From NCBI GenBank assembly GCA_025677825.1, contig JAIXMO010000013.1, positions 1 through 64,000 of the forward strand: a stretch of DNA of 64,000 nt, written 5' to 3'. A model generated the notes under the pieces. The model was not told where the DNA came from. It made no database searches and worked only from the letters and a program-made list of their open reading frames with translations. The DNA comes from Helicostylum pulchrum (lineage: Eukaryota > Mucoromycota > Mucoromycetes > Mucorales > Mucoraceae). Every line of letters begins with the position of its first letter. The first letter of the stretch is position 1. Positions 1-12,147 of this stretch are shown piece after piece. Made by a program: the position numbers and the translations under genes.

Positions 1-144
1 GGCAAAAAAAGTTGGGCAGTTCTCTTAACAATACTCTTTAAAACAATCTATAAGAATTGTTTATGCTTAAAAAGGTTTGCCGTCGTGTTTTGTCAATAAG
101 AAAAAAAGGGGGGAAATTGGAGCTAAAAGTTGAAGGTTTAAAAG

Positions 145-395
145 TAGATGCACTCTATACATAAATCAAAACTGATAACGAGAAAAATTGAAAGTCGTGG
201 CTATAGGCTGATATATCTGCCCAATTGAACAGTTTTGGGCAGTCTTAAAAGGAAAATTGAAACGCCACAAACTATTGCCTGAAGAAAAATGTCTGGTAGA
301 ATTATTGATGATGTAATGACATACGGACTGAAATTCTGTACAACTTTACTGGCTAAACGACAGATCATTCAATGTTATAACAAAACCCCATTCTA
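145..395 (+). pseudogene. Tc1/mariner-type transposase C-terminus, decayed relic
   Basis: Reading the plus strand with frame changes gives peptides typical of the end of fungal Tc1/mariner (IS630-like) transposases. They run in the right order: IHKSKLITRKIESRGYRLIYLP, which is the stretch before the last catalytic acid; then a damaged SPELN-FW region with an in-frame stop near 225; then LKGKLKRHKLLPEEK and RIIDDVMTYGLKFC. At least two frame changes and one stop make it non-functional. The N-terminal part should lie to the left, outside the window or lost. I see no terminal repeat here. The assignment rests on remembered family patterns, so a translated search should decide it. Confidence 0.6.
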
Positions 396-1064
396 AACGT
401 TCTGAAGTCTAAAAATACATATCATTTTTAGGTAAATTTGATTTAACTTATTGTGACATTTCTCTTATTTCAAAGGGGCAAAATCTCTAGATATAAAGGG
501 ATCTACACAAAAAAGTATGGTTCACATTGGAGGCTTTTCTTTTTTAATTTATTATTTAAACATACTAATATGCTTCGGTATTTTTGTCTCACTCAATGGA
601 ACAAGTAAATGTTTTATTTACTACGTAATTTTTTATTTTTTTTTACAAAAAAAAAAAAAGTAAAATATTGCTTTTAACCAATATAGAAAACGCATTTACA
701 TTCTGCCAATTTTTTTTTTTTAGACCGTGCACAATCATGCTTCAGATAAACAAAACAGCACGAACTTTTTTTTTAAAATTCAGTTCGGTAGAATTCGCGC
801 GTTTGGATAGTCTACTAAAAGCTTGCGCCTCATGATCTGCACTAACACAGTGGGTAAAAAATACCGAGTTTTTGTTTCCATGATTTTAATGAGATGGGGA
901 GGGAAAATCACAAAAACTAATTATAGTAATAACTAGTTATCTAATATATATTTTCTGTTGTACAAATAAGCCTCGTTTTTTATTAAGGATCAAAAGGGAC
1001 TTTTATATATTTAGCATCAAAAAGACAAGAAAAAAAAAGTTTATTTTTAGGATAATGCTTTTTT
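396..1064. other. Intergenic, AT-rich, nothing recognised
   Basis: No coding frame, RNA gene or repeat beyond A/T homopolymers. The right part is the 3' flank of the RhoGAP gene. Confidence 0.6.
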
Positions 1065-4000
1065 TTAAGATGAATTTTTTTGTTCAGGTACAGAACGTTC
1101 ACTTGTAGCAGGGGAATAATAATCAAGAAGGGAATCAAGATGGTTTTCAGATACAGAAGGTAGAATATAGTCTTGATTAAGTTCTGGTTGATAATATTGT
1201 TGTTGAGGTGTGTTGGTTGTAATAATTGGGTGAGGAACAGCTTGTTGTTTACTACCTAACGGTGTTACAGAATTGGGAGATTCTGATTGATCACCGACGT
1301 ACGTCTTTTCATTATCACCTTGTTGTTGAAACATCGTTTGGATTTTTCTTAGCGAATCTTGTCTAGGTGGTGCGTAGGGTTGTTGAAGTGATGTGCCGCT
1401 GGTTCTTTTAGTCAAGCTGGAGCCAGCTTCATTGCTAGCCGTGCGCGTAGGTAAAGGACTATTATTACCACTGTTGGGCCAGTTAAAATTACCTACTGCG
1501 TTTGTTGTAGGTGTATTTGCCATGGAAGAGCCTCTTTGCATAGCTGTTGTTTCGGATGTAGATCTATTCATTGCTTGCTGTTGGAAAGAAGAGTTTGAAG
1601 CATCTGATTGGTATCGAGGTGGTATAATTCTTACACTTGTATCAACCGAAGGATGCATAGATCTTGTTGAACTATTGTTATACTGTTGTTGCTGTTGTAC
1701 TTGTTGTTTCTGTTGTACTTGTTGTTGCTGTTGTACTTGTTGTTGCTGTTGTACTTGTTGTTGCTGTTGTACTTGTTGTTGCTGCTGCTGTTGATGGTGA
1801 TGGGAAGCTCCACGCTGAGGCGTCTGACTTAAAGTGTTAGCAGGAGGTACAGTACCAATAATAGTTGTCAAGTTTGGAGGATATGGACTACTATACTGTT
1901 GATCCATAGCATTAGGTCCTCCAGGAGAATCCGCACCGTTATTATTACCACTATTATTCATTAACATGGCGGGGTTCATGGGTTGGGTTAACAACATATT
2001 ATTTGTAGGAGCAGCAGGAGATAATGATACCAACGCAGAGTTACTAAGATAGAGAAGATTGCTTTGAGAGAACTGACTGTATGGACTCTTTCCACTAAGT
2101 GCTTGGTTTAATTTGTGTTCGTTAATTTTTCGAGCATTTTCTTCAGAGATTGGGAAAAGGAATTCAAAATTAAGGATCAAGTCTTCAAATAAGTCGTCAG
2201 GGGACCATTCACCAAAGGAACCGTCTTCTGTTTGATTGAAATCGTGGAAGATGACAGGAGTAAAAATGAGGGCCAAGTTTTGGATATTCATTTTATTTAC
2301 GCTGCAATTAGCATGTACTCTATTAGAAAGAGTAAAAAAAAAAGAGAGGTTAATACAGAATCCTCTAAAAAATACAAAAAATAGTAACTTTACTTTGACA
2401 AATGACGAATAATACAATGTAAAGTACTTCTATGAGCCAAAGATAAAGTCGAAAGCTTAGTTTCTAGTAAATTAAACCTGTGACTCTGTGGTGAATGTTC
2501 TATGTAAAAAAAAAAAAAAAAATCCGTAAGTACAGTTTAATTTTTGACACGTATAAAAAAAAAATCATGTAGTCACTTACTACTATAAACCGATCTGCTT
2601 TGTACATTAAAATCGAATAAGGGTCTCTTAAGTTCTCGTATAAACATCTTTAAAACAGTTGCGATTGTAAATACATCATATTTTGAATCCAGTACTACTT
2701 TCTCCTCGTCCAATTCAAATTGATGTTTTAATTGTTCAATATTGGTTTGTCTACCGGAAACTCTGTATAAACCTTCTTTTTGAAGTCCACCCATAGTTTC
2801 AATTGCTTCTATACATTTTGTAACAAGTAATGGCACAGTTTTGTTATGCTCAATAGCATATGTCTCCAATGATCCTCCGAACAATACCTCTACTCAGTAA
2901 AATTTATATTAATTATGGTTGCTCTTTTTTTTTCTACGTTTTCGCTTTTTGTTTTACCTCTGCATTTTCCTTCTAAATAAAAGTTTTCGTATCGAACAGG
3001 TGTAGGTGAAACAAATCCTAGTGATTGATAACGCATAGAAAATATTTGAATATCCTTATAACTATCGACATTGGTAGCAGCTACGTATGATGCACTCGAG
3101 ATCTAATTAAAATCATTTAAGTAATTTACTTTCAAATATGTAGCCCTTTTTTATATATATAAAAGTACCTCTATTTCGACCTTCAAAGTTTCAAGTTCAG
3201 ATTGAATAATATTTGATAAAGAACTTTTAACTGAATCCGTCTTTCTTTTAATGGTATTTTTGAGTTGCTAAAATAATAATAAAAAAACACTTTTTTAACC
3301 CTAAATCCTTTTAAATCACTTATATATATAATTTACTCTGTTCACTTCTTCAGTAGTTTTGGTTTGCTTCTTTCTTAAATTCTCCAATGTCAAAATACCT
3401 TCACGGTATTCACTATCAGCATCGGTAATATCTTTTTTCAGTTTAGCGACTCTTGTATTTTGTTTATTCTGATCCAATGGCGCCATATATGCATTACCAG
3501 TGGCTCGTGTTCGCATCTGTGATAACAAACCTGCAACGCCCTTTTTATTATGTTGATCCGAAGCATTGTTATAAGAAAGTATAGAGGCACTATCTACATC
3601 TCTATTTGGTTGTTCTCCTGATAGTCGCGATTGATATGGTGATTCTATTGAGTTTCGGTTTGACTTGTAATAATCAATATTGTCCTCTTGCGAATATTTG
3701 AATTGTCCTTGCAAATTAGATGTTTGCTGTTGTTGTTGCTGTTGCTGTTGTAAAAGTAATTGTTGTTGCCAATTATTTTGATTCATTTTTAAATCCTCAC
3801 ATTTATGTACATATATTTTATGAAGCTTTTTTTTTTAAAAAAATTGGTTAATAATGATTATGATAAAATATATATGCATATGTAATTTGTAACGTACTTT
3901 TACTATATCGCGATTACGAAATGTAGCATAATTGAGGTTTGCATCAGTCAACTTTGTCTTGTAGGTTTTTCTATTCATCTCTTCTGCTTCCTAAAGAGAA

Positions 4001-4625
4001 ACAGATAAAAAAAAAAAAAAGTTACACAGAACCTCATGTCAGTACATCTAAAATAGAGGTATATATTTCGATAATAATTTAAATCAATTAAATTATGTAA
4101 TTAAATTACCTTTAGTTTAACCAGATTATCTATTTCGAGCCTAATGGTATCTCTTACTCTTTGACGGCTATTGATCATATCGACCACAGTAGCTTCATAT
4201 ACTTTTACAGCAGTCTGAAAAGTTGATTGAGAATCATGATGTGAAAGAGGTTTATCTCCGTCATGAATATAAGCCATTTTTCTAACTTTATAAAGCGAGT
4301 TTAGATAGGCATCTTCCGCTGCATAGCTTAAAAAAAATATATTAGAACAAGATTTCGGTTAAAGCAATACGTAAAAAAAAAATTAATCTACCGCGCGCGA
4401 AGCATTAAAATGATGCTATCAAGGTCATTTATACTATATTTAAACGTCATATTCACAAAATCACAATGTTTGTCGATACTTGTAAGCTAAATATTGTTGT
4501 TTTAGTTGATAGTAAAAAAAAAAAAAATTGTATAAAGAAAAAAAAAAAATGAATAATACCTCGTCATCGTTTGGTTGTTGTGAAAGACTACGTCCCCTGG
4601 CTCGATTCATATAAGCCGAAGACAT
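1065..4625 (-). CDS. RGD1: F-BAR and RhoGAP domain protein, RGD1-like
   Basis: Probable GTPase-activating protein for Rho-family GTPases, linking curved membrane to actin and polarity control. It starts MSSAYMNRARGRSLSQ at 4625 and is spread over about nine exons. The first exons give an F-BAR/FCH helical domain (from LTSIDKHCDFVNMTFKYS through the LRARYAAEDAYLNSLYK helix). A Q-rich insertion follows near 3786-3720. The RhoGAP domain lies at 2900-2100, with the arginine finger in KEGLYRVSGR, the IRELKRPL segment, a short exon at about 2499-2400 ending IIRHLSK, and NIQNLALIFTP. The C-terminal ~300 residues are disordered, Q/N/S-rich, with a VQQQQQ tandem repeat. F-BAR plus RhoGAP order matches yeast Rgd1, but the long poly-Q tail is extra. 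Intron borders in the F-BAR half are approximate. Confidence 0.85.
1683..1795 (-). repeat. 18-bp coding minisatellite (VQQQQQ repeat)
   Basis: About six copies of an 18-bp unit lie inside the last exon of the RhoGAP gene. On the plus strand the unit reads TGTTGTTGCTGTTGTACT, and on the coding strand each unit adds V plus five Q. One unit has a Q-to-K change. Unit length is a multiple of three, so copy changes keep the frame. Confidence 0.9.
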
Positions 4626-5673
4626 TTTTCCTTATGATTCGAGATTATATAAAGATTTTTAACAGAGATTGTGCAAGTTTTTTAACAGAGATTGTGCAAG
4701 TTTTTTTTTTTGGTCGAAAGTGTGAAAAAGAAAAAAAAAAAAAGTAGAAAAAGGTAATTTTTTTATTTATATATTTTTTTCCTAAAAAAAAATAAGTGCA
4801 CACTGGCCCTTCTCCCATTTCTCTTGAATATCTCATGATTTGGTTTAGCCACACGCAATGTTATCTGTCATAATAAATACTGTAAACCTCTTGTTCTCTT
4901 CTTTTGTTTTATGCGTGTGTGTGAGTGTGTACAGGTGCATAACTCTATTATTTTGATTTCATGATTTTAAATAAAATACAATTGTGTTGTTTAAGTCTAA
5001 ATAAAAAAGTATTTCTATTTGAAAACGTTTACAAGCTTATACAATGTATTTATGGGTCCATTCTAATTTGGTTCCCGAATGTCCCGCTTTTATTATTATC
5101 AGCCCTTTTTTACACGTTTCACGTTTCACAAGTTCCATCAAAACATACCGTTTTTTTTACTATTCTCAAGTGATTAAAGGCTGCAAAAAAAACATTGTTA
5201 TTATTTAGACTAAATATGTTATTTTTCTCAAATAGTTTTAAACTCGAAAAAAAAATACCAGTTACTATCAATGTTAATTTTTAAGAATTCAGGAACCAAA
5301 AAAATAAGCTATTTTTTTTACTAAACAATTAATTTTATCAAGTAAAATCTAAAATCTTTTTAGTGTCAACAAGTACATATAGTGTAACTTGTTTAAGTGT
5401 ACTAGCGTCGATCTTTTTATTACAAGCTTCACTGCGTTTAAAATCCTTCTTTTTTTTTTTACACAGGAGGCATGCTTTTTAACAGAACTTCTTGGCTGTA
5501 TGTACCAGGTAAATTTCAAGTAAAACTGGCCAATCCTATATCAGTTCTTGATCCAATTAAAATCAAAATTCATGCGCTTTTTTTTTCGGGGAGAGTAAAA
5601 AGAAGTAACTTTAGATTTATCATAACATAAAATACGATAAGATATAATTTTATTTATTTACAAAAAATACTTT
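4626..5673. other. Intergenic between RGD1-like and EFL1
   Basis: Promoter side of the RhoGAP gene and 3' side of EFL1. There is a short direct repeat, TTTTTAACAGAGATTGTGCAAG, twice at about 4659-4700, and a GT-rich stretch near 4911-4932. Short open frames here have no coding character. Confidence 0.5.
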
Positions 5674-8600
5674 CTAATTCTTTTTCAAAGTTCTTTGCTT
5701 CTCAGCATGCTCGACCAATTTCTTTTCAACAAACATACCCTTTCTCTTTCTAACTGTATCCATATACTTTTTAGCCAAGTTTTCTTTATCTGCCTTTTCA
5801 CCTAAATCTTCTAATTCTTCTTCAGTGGTAGGAACCCAGAAAGGATCTTCATCAAGCATTTCAAATCCGTTAAATACTAATTGAGGACTTGCAGCACCAG
5901 AAGTTCTCTTACGAATTTCTATTTAACAAAAAAAAAATTAGTATGCTAGTATTTTGTATTGCACATATATACATTACCATCAGAGAAACCAAAACTTTCA
6001 ATTACAGGTAATAATGAATTAATTTGCCAGAATGATGTACCATCCTTTAAATCTTCAGATACAATTCTACCCTTACGCTTAGCGATAACACCATAGACAC
6101 GACCCAAGACTTCAGCAGTAGCTTGAATGTCACAAGAGTACATGGCTAATAATAAACGAGGTGACCAATCAAGGAAACCTTGCTTGTAAACTTCCTTTGC
6201 TGCTGCAATTACTTGACCTTGAATGATATGAAGTTTTGAGCGAACTACAAAAAAAAAAGGGGGGGATTGTGTTAATTTATAACTGTATAAAAATAAAAAA
6301 CATATTAATTCGTACCATCAACGGCATCACCACTGGCGGCAACCAATTCTTCAGGATGGAACTCTACACCCTTTACAATATAACAAACACCAGTCATAGG
6401 TTCAGCACATAAAGGACCGGTCAAAGTAGTCAATTGGAAACCAGTATGAATATGGAAATCAACATCCAAAATGGAAAGAACGCTAGTATCTTCTTCTACT
6501 TTGATAACTTCGTCGGCATGATCACCAGAGACCTCAGTACTCTTTTTAGAATCCAATTGGAAAAATGGTTTTCTGACATAACCAGGAATACGATTGATTA
6601 ACAAGTTGGAACCAATACGACGAGGACCGAAAGCCCAAATATGATCTACGACATCATCCCAATAATGAGCAAAGGGACCGCCTTCTTTCTTGGCAGCTGC
6701 AAATTCTTCCTTTAATAATTTTTCAAGCTCTGTAGCAGAGAGTAAACCGTTAGAACTAGCAACAGGTGCATTACTGGTATTCTCGTTTAACTCGTCTTCA
6801 GGTTTGCTACTCTTTTTAGCCAACTTTTCTTCTACAATGGCTTTGATAGAAACAGCATGTTTAGTTAAAAAGTCAGTAACACGGTTTGGTAAAGGTACAG
6901 TTTGTACTTTAAGTGTTAAAAACTTGGAGTTAATCTTGATTTCAGCAAGACCACGAGGAGTAACAACACCGTCCTTTTCCTTGTTCATCGAAAGATCTTC
7001 TTTGACAATACTTTCTCTGAAGGGAACGATAGGCTCCGAAGCATGAATTTCAATCTTGGCAAAACGTTCCTTTAAATCACGTAGACACCTTTCTAAATGA
7101 AGTTCACCAGCAGTCAAGATAACATGCTCACCAGTTTCTTGAACCATGACTTCAACACAAGGATCGGCTTGGTTTAAAAGACGAAGACCTTCAACAAGCT
7201 TATCCATCTCGGTAGGATCCTCAGGTTCAAGAGCAACACGAACAATAGGAGAACTTTGCATTTCAACACCGGCCATGTTGCGAACATTTTCTGTTGTGCT
7301 TGCCAAAGTACCGTTCTTAAGAATATGACCTTCCAATCCACCAATACCAAACACGTTACCGGCACAGACCTCATCCAATAATTCTAAATCACGACCCATA
7401 ATAAGATAAAGACTCTTGACAGTGATTTCACTAATATGCTTATTAGGATACTTGGGATCATACTTGGGGCCCAAAACATATAATTTCTGTCCGACCTTGA
7501 TAGATCCACTATAGATACGAGCAAACCCAATTAAACTTTCGCCCTTTAACTCATCCGCTGGTACTTCTTCTTCCAATTCCTCAATATCCTCACCGAGTAA
7601 AGTTCCATCTGCGCTGATGGGGATACCTTCGCCAGATTGATCTAATAACGCATGAGCAGCACGACGTTCTCTTTGTAATTGACCACGTTCACGCATTTCT
7701 TCAGCAGTCATTTGTTTACGTCTGTGCTCAGGCAAGAACTCGACGGGGATAGCAAACATTTTACTGACATAGGCAACCATAGGAGCATTTTCAGAGTTAT
7801 CACAAGTGTAAAGAGCCTTTTCAACATCGTTGGTAGGTTCAAGAGCTTCGCTATCCTTACGATGAATCTTGGGGTAAAGCATCTTGGGAAGACGAACACG
7901 TTGTGCATCTTTAGGTGGAGGGAGTTGACCAATAATGGCTAACAAGACACATTTTGAAAGTGGGAGCCATTGTGAGAAAATGGCAGAGAGTAAAATGTTG
8001 GGATCGCGAGAACGTAAATCTCTAGGTAAGATCTTGATCTTTAAAGCACCAACAATCTTTTCAACACGTTCACGGTCACTACATAAAAATGGCTTAGACT
8101 AAAAAAAAAAAAATTATATGTGTATACAAGAAAGACTTACGGTTCAATGACAACACTGCCATAGACAGCCCAAATGTTTTCAAGTACAAATTGAACAAAC
8201 ATTGGCTTCAAATTTCTACCCTTCAAATGTTTAGGTAAAATGACACGTTTTGCCTTGGGATCAAAGTAATATTCACCCCATAAACATTTTTGCAAGACTT
8301 GTTCTTTAAATCCAAGTTTCTTTGCATAGAGCGAAGCAAACTGTTGAACTCTAAAAGCCCAACCGTCAACAGCACTAGCGAAGACGACGTTTCCTTTTGC
8401 AGGATCAAAGTAAATATCTGAATCATCACGTTCTTCTACGCTCCAATCATAAATCTTATTAGCATCGAATTCTTCTTCTTCTTCGTCCTCTCTAGCTTTC
8501 TTTTCATCTGTCATCTTTCTAGCTTCACTTTCCATTAAGTCGCCAGTAAAGAAAGTGGCCATAACGGCATTGACTTGTTCCAGAATCTTGTTGATGTGGA

Positions 8601-9293
8601 TGTAAGCTTCGTGAGGTGTCATTTGTAATTCAACAATCAATCGATCCATTTTGTTAAAGACAAGGACGGGTCTAACCTTGTCGATCCATGCTTGACGTAA
8701 AACAGAAATAGTCTGTAAACCCATAATTTTTTTTTTGCATTAATTTCCCTCTCAAGTGTATTTTTTTTTTTTTTTTTTTTTTGCTTACCTGTGTACAAAC
8801 ACCTTCAACAACATCAATTAATACAAGACCACCATCACATAAACGTGATGCAGTAGATACTTCAGATGAGAAATCAACATGACCAGGTGAATCAATTAAA
8901 TTAATAAGATATTCACTTTCAACAGTTTTAGGTTGACCTTCTTTTTAATAAAAAAAAGGAACTTTTTAGTATACACAGAAAAAAAAATATATATTTTTAG
9001 AAAAGAAAAGAAAAAAGTAACAAACCTTCAGTAGAGTCTACACTTTTCAATAACTTAAAGTATAAACTAATAGCACTTGATTCCATAGTGATTCCTCTTT
9101 CTTGTTCATCTTCACGAGAATCGAGGTATCTCACTTTACCTGCCATTTTTGCAGAAATAATACCGTTGGTAGCTAAAAGTGAATCAGATAGTGTCGTCTT
9201 GCCATGATCAACATGCGCAAGAATACAAATGTTTCTAATATTCTTGGTGTTGCGTTGTAGCGAGGAAAGTTGTTGTGGCGATATAGCTGGCAT
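5674..9293 (-). CDS. RIA1: Elongation factor-like GTPase EFL1 (RIA1), ribosome assembly
   Basis: EF-2-like cytoplasmic GTPase. With the SBDS/Sdo1 protein the family evicts eIF6 (Tif6) from nascent 60S subunits. Start [12 protein letters not shown] at 9293. The G domain shows G1 AHVDHGKT, the switch region [11 protein letters not shown]3 DSPGHVDF and G4 NKMD. Six exons are supported: about 9293-9026, 8938-8789, 8712-8141, 8098-6316, 6244-5978 and 5918-5674, with plain GT..AG introns. The segment around 8520-8440 is an acidic, charged insertion, as in EFL1 and not EF-2. The EF-2 diphthamide loop is not apparent. C-terminal residues [17 protein letters not shown] and the basic tail are typical of EFL1. 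Length is about 1,040 residues, normal for the family. Confidence 0.95.
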
Positions 9294-10008
9294 ATTTTTT
9301 TTTAATAAAAATTATTAGAGAAGAAAGAATTTTCTCTTGTTGAAAAAAAGAGTCTTCTTTTATACGGGGGAAAGCGCTAGTTTAACTTTAAACTACCTTT
9401 CGTTTTTAGCACTTTGTATTCGTTTCTAGCATGAACTTTTCAGTATGACGTTAATTGCATGATATTAGTCAATGAAATGTCTTTCCAGTGACACTAATAA
9501 ACATATCTTGTCGCGATTGTTATCTTTTGCAGTGTAAAAAGTGAAAAAAAAAAAAGTAATTGAGTCGCAGCTGACAGTTCCAAAGGATACTTTTTTTTCT
9601 TCGTATAAATCACTACTTGACGCTTCATTTTAATTGATACAATTACCGTAGAGAAATTACAATATTTCTTCCAAGAAAAAATGGCAATGAAAGCAAACCA
9701 CTAGTGATACATTCAAACTATTTTTTTTTTAGAAAAATAAACAGGTCACAGCGCCGCAGTAACAAAAAGGAATCCTTCTCATTTGTCTTTTGTTAGTAAG
9801 CTTTCTTTTTTAAAACTAGCATGACTATTCGCATGTATCTACTGCGGTAAAAAAAAAAGAGAGCAGTTTAACCTGTTTACACCGAGTGGTAATTTGAGAT
9901 TACTTTTTTTTTTAAAAACACGTTATTTAAATAGTTTTATTCTTTTTAAATAAAATAAAACTCACCAATGTGTTGCACAATATAAAAAGTTCTGTTCTCC
10001 GGCCTTTT
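9294..10008. other. Intergenic, EFL1 promoter side and left flank of the TIR element
   Basis: AT-rich with poly-A/T tracts. No coding frame or RNA gene recognised. Confidence 0.5.
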
Positions 10009-10277
10009 GCAAGCCTTCGAGACTTCAAAACTGTAAAAAAGGAGGTTGATTTTACAGTCAATTAGACTGTTTTGGACGTCCAAAGTGAAATATGACGCTC
10101 TTTAAAAATAATACAGAGCATGTAACACGATACGTTAAATAAATACCGAACAATTTTGAAGTCTCGAGACTTGACTTTTTTTAAAAAAGGACGACAATTT
10201 CCAAGTCAATCTGACTACTTTGGACGTCCAAAGTAAAAAAGAGCTTGGTGATCCAATTTATTATTTTTATTTATTTT
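10009..10277 (+). repeat. Left terminal inverted repeat of the element
   Basis: Pairs with 11386-11654 over essentially its full length. The copies diverge only inside the T-rich stretch near 10275. Internal palindromes sit at about 10074-10091 and 10220-10235. Confidence 0.9.
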
Positions 10278-10332
10278 TTTGGTTTCATATTTTTACAGCC
10301 AGGAACGTCCGGTACAGCTGAAGAAGAAGAGG

Positions 10333-11350
10333 TTAGGCCAATAAAAAAAAATTGGGACAGTGATATTGATCTAGGCTGGATAGAATATCTTGATCAAATA
10401 AATCACGATTGCCCAAAGCTTGCTTAACACTGCTACGGGGAGAGACGAAGACTTTTTGAACGAGCGATCTTTGATACAGTATGCTTATCATTCTTTGTAG
10501 TAGTAAAGCCCAATTGTCACTTGCTTTTTTCGACTTCCTGCAACATCCAACGACTTCGTATGTCAGGACGAACATTACTGATATTCCACCAATAATTCTC
10601 TCCCATATATTTATATCACGTTTAGATCTGTGTCACCTATTCGTCTTCTCTTAGCTATTCGCCTAGATGTAGGTGCCACAGGTCTGAACCTCTTTGTCTT
10701 ATTCTGATTCCAGTTTACTATGAATTCTGGCGAATCTTCTACACTTGTCATTAGCTCTGGCTCGACACGTAACCATCATCTTTGAATTGTTTAATGTATG
10801 CATGGTGTCCGGGGATTGTACTGACAATGTTATCTGCAGCCTCATCTATAAAACTGAAGTCAGCACGTTATCTTGTCCTATAATACCGTTTTCAAGCTTA
10901 CCAGAAATTGACTGTCTAACACGCTCAAAATCCTGATTCTTAATTTTTCTGTTTCAGACCCTTGAAAAGAGAGTCTGTAAAGTGTTCCGACTTTGGACGA
11001 TAGGCATAGTTTATAAAGTCCATAATTCGTGCTTCGTTTTCTATTCTATGGTTAATAAAAATTTCAGCTATCAAGTTACTCTTTGACTCACCAAAGCTGA
11101 TATTCTTATCCATATCGTCTTTTTCACATGCTTCTTCTAAATCTTCTCTCGACTTGTAAAGCTTATATAAATCTAGAGCTCCAAACACACGGGCGTTACA
11201 AACAAGGTTTGGCTCATTTGGATTTTCGCGATAACAAATCTTAATGTCCTCCATCTTCTTTACTCTATCAGTATACATCTTAGCATTCAGATCATTATAC
11301 CTTCGCAATAGAAAATACAGCAAACTTGTTCGAAACAGATGAGGTTCATT
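10333..11350 (-). pseudogene. Broken coding remnant inside the TIR element, family unknown
   Basis: The minus strand from about 11350 is open to a stop at 10940. It gives a charged peptide containing LLRRYNDLNAKMYTDRVKKM, NARVFGALDLYKLYKSRED and FINHRIENEARIMDFINYAY. Coding-looking peptides continue after frame changes: DFERVRQSISGKLENGIIGQ, FIDEAADNIVSTIPGHHAYI, SVEDSPEFIVNWNQNKTKRF and, near 10575-10333, SDNWALLLQRMISILYQRSL. Several frameshifts and the lack of a proper start point to a decayed gene, either the element's own or captured. I do not recognise the family and see no DDE signature. Confidence 0.55.
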
Positions 11351-11385
11351 TAGTCAATATCCAGTAAAAGAGTGTTGAAACAAAT

Positions 11386-11654
11386 AAAATAAATAAAAAT
11401 AATAAATTGGATCACCAAGCTCTTTTTTACTTTGGACGTCCAAAGTAGTCAGATTGACTTGGAAATTGTCGTCCTTTTTTAAAAAAAGTCAAGTCTCGAG
11501 ACTTCAAAATTGTTCGGTATTTATTTAACGTATCGTGTTACATGCTCTGTATTATTTTTAAAGAGCGTCATATTTCACTTTGGACGTCCAAAACAGTCTA
11601 ATTGACTGTAAAATCAACCTCCTTTTTTACAGTTTTGAAGTCTCGAAGACTTGC
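11386..11654 (-). repeat. Right terminal inverted repeat of the element
   Basis: Reverse complement of the left repeat. It contains the same two CTCGAG-centred and two GGACGTCC-centred palindromes. Confidence 0.9.
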
Positions 11655-12147
11655 GATAATAGCGGTATTAGGTCGAGGTCATTTTAAGATTTAAAGATTT
11701 AGTTGTTTATGAAAAGGTAGAATCACTTCCTGACAGCTATCGCTCCAAATTCATATACTTTTTATTCGATACAGTGTTTTTGTCACGTATTATACGATTT
11801 ACAGTTAGTTCTTTTAGATACTAGATGAGACATCAATTATATATATTTTTATAACATTGACAGTTTATTCTCTCATGTTGAGGGTTTTAATTTCAGATAC
11901 TAGTCGATTGTATGTACTTCTTTAGTGTATGTAGTATTCATTTATGCTTGATTAGAGGCAGATAATAAAAATACGATATTTATACACACACAAAAAAACC
12001 ATAATTAAACTATATACAAACATCAATTCTATTTGCTACAAAATTTTATTATTATACCCAACATAAAGAGGACTTAAATTAAAATAGAAATTGAATGGGA
12101 AATAAAAAAAAAGTGGTAAAGACCAAAGGCGAAGAAAGCCCTGGCGT
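11655..12147. other. Intergenic, 3' flank of uS11 gene
   Basis: AT-rich; no gene seen. The right part near 12040 is the probable 3' UTR of the minus-strand ribosomal gene. Confidence 0.5.

Larger units (their letters stand above)
10009..11654. mobile_element. DNA transposon with ~270-bp terminal inverted repeats, degenerate interior
   Basis: Two nearly identical inverted copies bound a 1.65-kb unit. The outer ends begin GCAAG(C/T)CTTCGAGACTTC. Each TIR holds two diverged ~110-bp subunits. Each subunit starts with a palindrome around CTCGAG (AAGTCT..AGACTT) and ends with the 16-bp palindrome CTTTGGACGTCCAAAG or a one-base variant of it. That palindrome therefore occurs four times. Near-identical TIRs suggest recent activity, yet the interior lacks an intact transposase, so this is probably a non-autonomous copy. 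I cannot find a clear target-site duplication and cannot assign a superfamily. Confidence 0.85.

Noticed and set aside
1393..1794. Plus-strand frame with long Cys runs
   Set aside because: It is the antisense of the poly-Q minisatellite of the RhoGAP gene; composition, not a gene.
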